From Colwellia psychrerythraea (GTDB lineage Bacteria; Pseudomonadota; Gammaproteobacteria; Enterobacterales; Alteromonadaceae): a stretch of 64,000 nucleotides of DNA. This document shows positions 59,613 through 64,000 of this stretch, piece after piece. The stretch lies in the NCBI GenBank assembly GCA_002163005.1, contig MAAF01000056.1, forward strand, positions 21,169 through 85,168, read 5' to 3'. Below the pieces are notes generated by a model that was given only the letters and a program-made list of their open reading frames with translations, was not told the origin of the DNA and made no database searches. A program made the translations under genes and the position numbers. Each line of letters begins with the position of its first letter. The first letter of the stretch is position 1.

Positions 59613-59951
59613 ATGGCGAGAAAAATCCCCGATAAGTGGCAATCCTCAGTTAAAGCGATAAAAGCTGTGCAGGTCGCTTTTGATATGGACGAAAAGATCC
59701 AACTGTCTATTCGTAAGCAGGCCCTCGATGCTGGCTTAAGCCCTTCCGATCAAATTCGTGATATTTTAGGCTTACCAATCAATAAAAGGCCCAAGCGACC
59801 ACGCTTAACAGTGAGTTTGGCTCCTAGTGACTATCAACTTCTCGCTGAAAAATATCAACTGCACGCCGAAGATCAACTAGAAATTAAGAAGAAACTTATG
59901 GATGATTTAATCACTCATATCAATTCGGGCAACAGCAACGAAAAGGAATAG
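59613..59951 (+). CDS. Hypothetical protein with two ribbon-helix-helix-like halves
   Basis: A 112-residue protein I cannot assign to a named family. Residues about 16-53 (VQVAFDMDEKIQLSIRKQA then LSPSDQIRDILGL) have the strand-helix-helix pattern of ribbon-helix-helix DNA-binding proteins. Residues about 62-103 (RLTVSLAPSDYQLLAEKY then a second amphipathic helix) repeat it. A basic linker NKRPKRPR joins them. Its position at the end of the PspA module, 12 bp after DUF2491, suggests an autoregulator of the unit, possibly reading the 13-bp dyads at 53667, 57581 and 57617. This is inference. Confidence 0.55.
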   Translation: MARKIPDKWQSSVKAIKAVQVAFDMDEKIQLSIRKQALDAGLSPSDQIRDILGLPINKRPKRPRLTVSLAPSDYQLLAEKYQLHAEDQLEIKKKLMDDLITHINSGNSNEKE

Positions 59952-60069
59952 TGACTTTAATGTCTTATTTCACTGCCTAGTATCATAATATAACGGCTTT
60001 GTGATAGTTTTTTTTTGTGCCATACTGCGATGAGCAGGAATAAATAATAACTTCACTTAGGATATCATT

Positions 60070-60327
60070 ATGTTAAAAAAAATTACCGCAGTAACTCTAG
60101 CGTTAGCGTTATCGGCTTGTGCCAATACTGATGCACTTGATGCTAGTATCACCTCATTAACCAGTAAAGTTGATGCTTTATCAAGCCAAGTTGCTGATTT
60201 AGAGTCACAGCAACAATCTGTATCGGCTGATGTTCAAGCAGCAAAAGCAGCAGCTGAGCAAGCAGCGACTGATGCTAAAGCAGCAAATGAACGTATTGAT
60301 AATGTTGTAGCTTCATATAAAAAATAG
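60070..60327 (+). CDS. Lpp-like outer-membrane lipoprotein
   Basis: An 85-residue lipoprotein resembling Braun's lipoprotein. The signal peptide ends with LSAC (Cys19). A heptad-repeat coiled coil then runs from ITSLTSKVDALSSQVADLES to the Ala-rich KAAAEQAATDAKAANER region. The sequence ends in ASYKK; the terminal Lys fits covalent linkage to peptidoglycan. An L,D-transpeptidase gene lies convergent 102 bp away, the right enzyme class for this linkage. It is monocistronic, with a strong shared terminator. Confidence 0.85.
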   Translation: MLKKITAVTLALALSACANTDALDASITSLTSKVDALSSQVADLESQQQSVSADVQAAKAAAEQAATDAKAANERIDNVVASYKK

Positions 60328-60346
60328 TTATTTTTGCTAGCTTAAT

Positions 60347-60400
60347 TAGCAATAGACAATAAAAAAGCACCTTATGGTGCTTTTTTATTGTCTATTGCTA
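60347..60400. terminator. Perfect 25-bp stem terminator between lpp-like and L,D-transpeptidase genes
   Basis: Arms 60347-60371 and 60376-60400 are exact complements with loop TTAT. The stem includes AAAAAAGCACC / GGTGCTTTTTT at the tip, so T-tracts are embedded on both strands. It serves both convergent genes. Confidence 0.93.
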
Positions 60401-60429
60401 GCGTCGTTTATTAATGAAACAGGTTAACC

Positions 60430-61341
60430 TTATTTAGCTAACTCAACCACTAAACCATTTGGTTTTTCAATGATTGGTAGTAGTTGCTGCCAATTTTCAC
60501 GATTAGTTCCTACAAACCGCTGCATTGCTTTAGTTAAAATAACATTGCCTTGAGTCGTCTTAAGGTCTGATAGCTGTTCGTGTATCTCTATGAGTTGCTT
60601 ATCACCATTTTCAAATGACATTTTTACTGGTTGATTCACCACTCTCACTTTAGTATTTACAGGAACATTATCAAAAAGCCATTTAATATCATCATCATAC
60701 ATTCGGATACAACCAGAACTAGCACGCATACCAATACCAAAGCGCTTGTTAGAACCATGAATTAAGTATTCACTAGTGCCTAATCGTAAGGCATATTTTC
60801 CAAAAGGGTTATTTGGTCCTGCGGGGACTATATCAGGAAGATACTTTCCATGATCAGCAAAGTGACGCTCTTGCATTTCTTTGGTTGGACGCCAGACGGG
60901 ATCTTTTCTCTTTTCACCGATCACAGTGCTAGTTAATGGTGTCGATAGCCCTTGTCGACCAATGCCTACAGGGAAAACATGCACTTTATTTTCTTCAGGT
61001 GAAAAGTAGTATAAACGTAATTCAGGCAGGTTAATTACTATTCCCTTTCGTGTAATAAAGGGTAGTAACATTTGATTTGGAATAACTACCTCTGTGTCTA
61101 TCTTCAGTAAAAATGGGTCATGCTGTGGGTTAGCCGCCAATAATGCTAAAAAACCAACATCATACTGCTCAGCTAGCTGCTGAAAGTAATCGCCTTTGAC
61201 TACAGTATGAACTTTAGGCTCACCTATAAGGCGATTTTTCTCACTTTTTATATCATACACAGTTGCCATTAAAGGCTTAATAAATACCAGCAAGATAAAA
61301 AGATTTAGTAAATTAAAAAGTAATTTTTTATTTTTTATCAT
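60430..61341 (-). CDS. L,D-transpeptidase with LysM domain (ErfK/YbiS type)
   Basis: A 303-residue envelope enzyme that cross-links peptidoglycan or attaches lipoprotein to it. An N-terminal signal or anchor helix (about 6-27) precedes a LysM peptidoglycan-binding domain (about 44-90, from HTVVKGDYFQQLAEQY). The YkuD catalytic domain (about 95-235) carries HGSN...SSGCIRM with catalytic Cys in ASSGCIRMYDDD and His in the LIHGSNK motif. The facing lpp-like gene makes a Braun-type attachment enzyme most plausible. The start lies 5 bp from the end of the CYTH gene, so they are likely cotranscribed. Confidence 0.88.
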   Translation of the reverse strand: MIKNKKLLFNLLNLFILLVFIKPLMATVYDIKSEKNRLIGEPKVHTVVKGDYFQQLAEQYDVGFLALLAANPQHDPFLLKIDTEVVIPNQMLLPFITRKGIVINLPELRLYYFSPEENKVHVFPVGIGRQGLSTPLTSTVIGEKRKDPVWRPTKEMQERHFADHGKYLPDIVPAGPNNPFGKYALRLGTSEYLIHGSNKRFGIGMRASSGCIRMYDDDIKWLFDNVPVNTKVRVVNQPVKMSFENGDKQLIEIHEQLSDLKTTQGNVILTKAMQRFVGTNRENWQQLLPIIEKPNGLVVELAK

Positions 61342-61346
61342 GATAT

Positions 61347-62954
61347 TTATGGCCAGTAAGGTTTCATTGTTAAGGCTTTTGCTCTGGACTGATCTAATGC
61401 CGTGATTAGATTTTCACTTTTATTGGCTAACCATAGCGTTAATTTTTTTTCTTCTTTTGGCAGGTATACTAATTGTTGCTGTAATAAGCTCAACGATTGT
61501 AACTCAACGATACCCTGTTTAATATCGAGCCAAGGCATATTAAATCTCTTAACATTGTCGCTCTCTGGCTCTGTGAACAAGCAACTAAACCAACTTGTAG
61601 TTAACAAAGCCCTAATTAATAAACTATGCGCGGTTAAATACAAGTCAATAGAGGTGGAACCTTGTGGCTTCTGCAATTTAGCCAACTCATCACTCAATGC
61701 TTTGGTGCTGCTGGTTAAGTGCTTAGCGGCAAATTCAATTAATGAGGAGGAACTGTCAATTTTAAGGGTATCATCACTATTTCTCTTAAGTAATAGAGAA
61801 AGTAAGTTAATTTGTAAGTTATTAAAGCGTTCGCTATGCAATAACGCTAATATTTGCGGCTCTCTTGGATAACGGCTTTGACGCAATTGTAGTTTAGTTA
61901 TCAACTCTTGATTAACTAAATTTTCTTTTTGATATGAACTTTGTTTGTTAATTAGTAATTGAATATATTGTGCATTATCAACCCAGTGAATTGTTCGAAT
62001 AAAATAACTGAGCTCACTGCGAAGCACCTTTTCATCAGGAACTAATAGCTCATCAAACAACCAAAATCCTTGTCTAAGTAATATAAGCTGTTCGCTTACT
62101 TTACTGAGCATATTTAATGAGGGTACCTCAACATAACTATCAACACAGCGTTGTAACTGGTTTAACGCAAATTCTATGCCGTGGATGAAAGCATTATGTG
62201 GCTGAATTTCTTTTGGTAAATCAATCATAGGAAGTGTTATTTGTTCAACAATTACGCTGTCATTTGCAGGTTTACTATCAGCATCGGCGGCTAAAGTAAG
62301 ACTCTCATGATATAAAGCATAACCACGAGCGGCTTTTGTTAACTGTCCTGGTCGTAAAGCTAATTGACTAAATAAAAGCTTAGTTAACATCAATAACGCT
62401 TCGGCATCACCGCTGACTAACTCTAATTCAACTTCATATATACGTGGCTTATTAGCATAGTCTTGACACGCAACTTCGCCACAATCAAATGCAATTTCTA
62501 TTTGAGCATCCGCTAGGCTAACAAGCCAAGTATGACGGGTAAAGTGAGTAGAGAAAAGTTCAATAATCTGTTGCTGTAATAAGTTAATATCAGTATTGGG
62601 CTGAAAAATACTGTTGGGAAATAGCGTAATAATAGGCTTAGCATCACCAATGTCGACATTATATTCGGGTCTTTGGTGTAAACCTGCAATGATAGTGCCT
62701 GAGGTTTTTATCGTTTGTTCAAAACGTTTAGCTTCACCAATACATTTGGTGCCGCGAGTACGTAAGGCAATTCTATTCTTGCGTAGTATTAGGTCAGCAG
62801 TATCGAAGTAGTGGTTACTCAACTGCTTTTCTTGGTGAACAAAAGTGACCTCGTGTTCAGAGAGCAATTGGCTTATAGTGGTTTTTATCTGCTCTGGTTT
62901 CGCCTGTTCATTGCTTTCAAGCAAGGAGTACTTTAATTCTATTTCTGTAACCAT
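61347..62954 (-). CDS. ygiF: CYTH-CHAD inorganic triphosphatase YgiF
   Basis: A 535-residue protein. The N-terminal CYTH domain (about 1-215) starts with the E-x-E-x-K signature TEIELKYSL and carries the basic and acidic tunnel residues, such as NHYFDTADLILRKNRIALRTR. A helical CHAD-type domain follows (about 250-530). E. coli YgiF hydrolyses inorganic triphosphate and lies beside glnE; here it is downstream of ygiM across a repeat-containing gap, keeping the E. coli order. Confidence 0.9.
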   Translation of the reverse strand: MVTEIELKYSLLESNEQAKPEQIKTTISQLLSEHEVTFVHQEKQLSNHYFDTADLILRKNRIALRTRGTKCIGEAKRFEQTIKTSGTIIAGLHQRPEYNVDIGDAKPIITLFPNSIFQPNTDINLLQQQIIELFSTHFTRHTWLVSLADAQIEIAFDCGEVACQDYANKPRIYEVELELVSGDAEALLMLTKLLFSQLALRPGQLTKAARGYALYHESLTLAADADSKPANDSVIVEQITLPMIDLPKEIQPHNAFIHGIEFALNQLQRCVDSYVEVPSLNMLSKVSEQLILLRQGFWLFDELLVPDEKVLRSELSYFIRTIHWVDNAQYIQLLINKQSSYQKENLVNQELITKLQLRQSRYPREPQILALLHSERFNNLQINLLSLLLKRNSDDTLKIDSSSSLIEFAAKHLTSSTKALSDELAKLQKPQGSTSIDLYLTAHSLLIRALLTTSWFSCLFTEPESDNVKRFNMPWLDIKQGIVELQSLSLLQQQLVYLPKEEKKLTLWLANKSENLITALDQSRAKALTMKPYWP

Positions 62955-63518
62955 TATGCCCTAATTTATGTGTCTACTTATCACTTAACAAGCATACCGT
63001 TAGTGCATCAATATGCCAATAGCGACTTTCCCATTATTTACTGCAAGCTTATACCCGTTCCACTTCAAGATGCTGGATTCAGTGTGAATTTAAAAGACTT
63101 TAGGCAAGGCATTCATTGCAAAAAATGGTTACTCCCTTCTTAAAATGAATAACGCTGCATAAAGTCTTTTAAAACCCACCCGAAGGGGAACACAGAGCAA
63201 CATCACTTCGTTGTTGCATCAATTTGTAAGGAAATTCCATGACTTCATTGATGCGCCTAGAAATGAAATTTCTTAGTGTTCCTGAACTTGCATCTAGAAG
63301 TAGAGCGGGTATATATAGAACGCGACATGCCCTAAGAAGAATTTAATAGAAAGTAACGAAACTTATTGATTAACTTAGTTATCACTCACTGAAAAAGTAA
63401 ATTAACTCATGACTTGAGTTAACTTTTGTAGGTAATGACGTCATTCTTAGCTTGCCATCAAAGCAGCAAACACATAATATCTTGTCTTCTTTGATTTATT
63501 TACTACATTGGTTTTTCT
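62955..63518. other. Intergenic region between ygiF and ygiM
   Basis: 564 bp without a gene. It holds the MITE-like element (63050-63313), a short inverted repeat TTAACTCA / TGAGTTAA (63402-63409 and 63415-63422) and the perfect 12-bp palindrome AATGACGTCATT (63434-63445), either of which could be an operator for ygiM. Confidence 0.65.
63050..63313. repeat. MITE-like element
   Basis: A 264-bp element with terminal inverted repeats: TATACCCGTTCCACTTCAAG on the left and, on the complement of the right end, TATACCCGCTCTACTTCTAG, both followed by ATGC. Inside, AAAGACTT... pairs with AAGTCTTTT (about 63092-63180). It has no coding potential. The short hairpin at 31126-31177 shares its tip. It may form a folded RNA or be a non-autonomous transposon. 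Confidence 0.7.
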
Positions 63519-64000
63519 ATGAATAACGTTATTAACGTCATAGCATTTCTTGCTATCACTTTAGCTAGCTCGCTTTTTATCTCTGCTCAGGCTGCAGAGA
63601 ACAATTACAAGCAGGGCTATATCTCTGATGAATTATTCATATATATACACACAGGTCCTGGTAAAAAATATAGAATTTTAGGTACTATAATTGCGGGTTC
63701 AAAAGTTCAAATTACCGGTTCGATAGATGGCGGTTATAGTGAGATTATAGACAATAAAGATCGAACTGCTTGGGTTGAAAGTAAATATGTAACCACTCAA
63801 CCAGGATTACGTTTTGTTGTTGCAGAGCTTAACGGAAAAATAGCTACAAGTAGTGATTATAGTAGTCAGCTTGATGGCGAGTTAAATGAATTAAGGAGTA
63901 AGGTTAACTTATTAACTAATGATAAGAAAAAACTGTCTGCAGAGCTTAAGAAATTGACGGTTACATTGGAAAAAACTCAAACTAAAATTAAAGATCAAGA
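63519..64000 (+). CDS. ygiM: SH3-domain envelope protein YgiM, cut by the window end
   Basis: The first 160 codons of an exported protein, starting at the ATG at 63519. The signal peptide (about 1-26, ending AQA) is followed by an SH3b domain (about 34-95, with VQITGSIDGGY and TAWVESKYV), then a long coiled coil with repeated lysine-leucine heptads. This is the order of E. coli YgiM, whose C-terminal transmembrane helix lies beyond the window. It is divergent to ygiF. Confidence 0.87.
   Translation, partial: MNNVINVIAFLAITLASSLFISAQAAENNYKQGYISDELFIYIHTGPGKKYRILGTIIAGSKVQITGSIDGGYSEIIDNKDRTAWVESKYVTTQPGLRFVVAELNGKIATSSDYSSQLDGELNELRSKVNLLTNDKKKLSAELKKLTVTLEKTQTKIKDQ

Overview
The window is AT-rich DNA from a marine gammaproteobacterium, most likely Colwellia or a close relative in the Alteromonadales. 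This is inferred from the low G+C, the protein family variants, and gene orders shared with Escherichia coli and its relatives: parE-yqiA-cpdA-yqiB-nudF-tolC, trmB/yggL/mutY/yggX, and glnE, ygiF and ygiM in one neighbourhood. Most of the window is ordinary chromosome, with a few accessory or rearranged patches.

Layout. 1-5.5 kb: recA (cut by the window start, with a LexA-controlled promoter), argP/argO-type arginine export and mutS. 5.6-13.4 kb: tRNA-Phe, a DUF1289 protein, a SulP anion transporter, a GntR regulator, an HtrA-like lipoprotein protease, trmB, yggL, mutY and yggX. 13.5-17.7 kb: a tRNA-Phe/tRNA-Thr operon followed by a 3.8-kb segment (serine hydrolase plus two-component system) that ends in a displaced 3' half of tRNA-Thr, the footprint of tRNA-targeted integration. 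17.8-28.7 kb: accessory metabolism and transport, namely two paralogous dehydrogenases around an AraC regulator, NorE/NorF-like oxidase subunits, an HlyD/DUF2955 efflux pair, a symporter fused to a solute-binding domain, and an N-formylglutamate amidohydrolase-like protein. 29-41 kb: a YebC-family protein, a Shewanella-like phosphatase, parC, two overlapping diguanylate cyclases, an arsJ/GAPDH organoarsenical pair, and a YibH-type HlyD module. 41-50.7 kb: the parE-to-tolC cluster, a glycosyltransferase, an LpxL-type acyltransferase and a TcpQ-like protein. 50.7-60 kb: glnE, then a PspA envelope module related to E. coli yjfIJKLM but rearranged. 60-64 kb: an Lpp-like lipoprotein facing an L,D-transpeptidase, the CYTH triphosphatase ygiF, a MITE-like repeat and the start of ygiM.

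The best candidate for something undescribed is the 53.6-60.0 kb module. A lipoprotein, a DUF350 membrane protein and a membrane-anchored aminopropyltransferase form one unit. DUF2170, PspA, DUF2491 and a 112-residue protein with two ribbon-helix-helix-like halves form a second. The same 13-bp dyad, GACATA(A/T)TATGTC, stands in front of both units, at the same offset from a candidate -35 box. This points to one dedicated regulator, possibly the protein encoded at the end of the module.

Repeats include a 264-bp MITE-like element with a short hairpin relative elsewhere, a 122-bp imperfect palindrome beside yggL, and a perfect 25-bp terminator stem between lpp and the transpeptidase gene. No rRNA, CRISPR array, transposase or integrase was seen.
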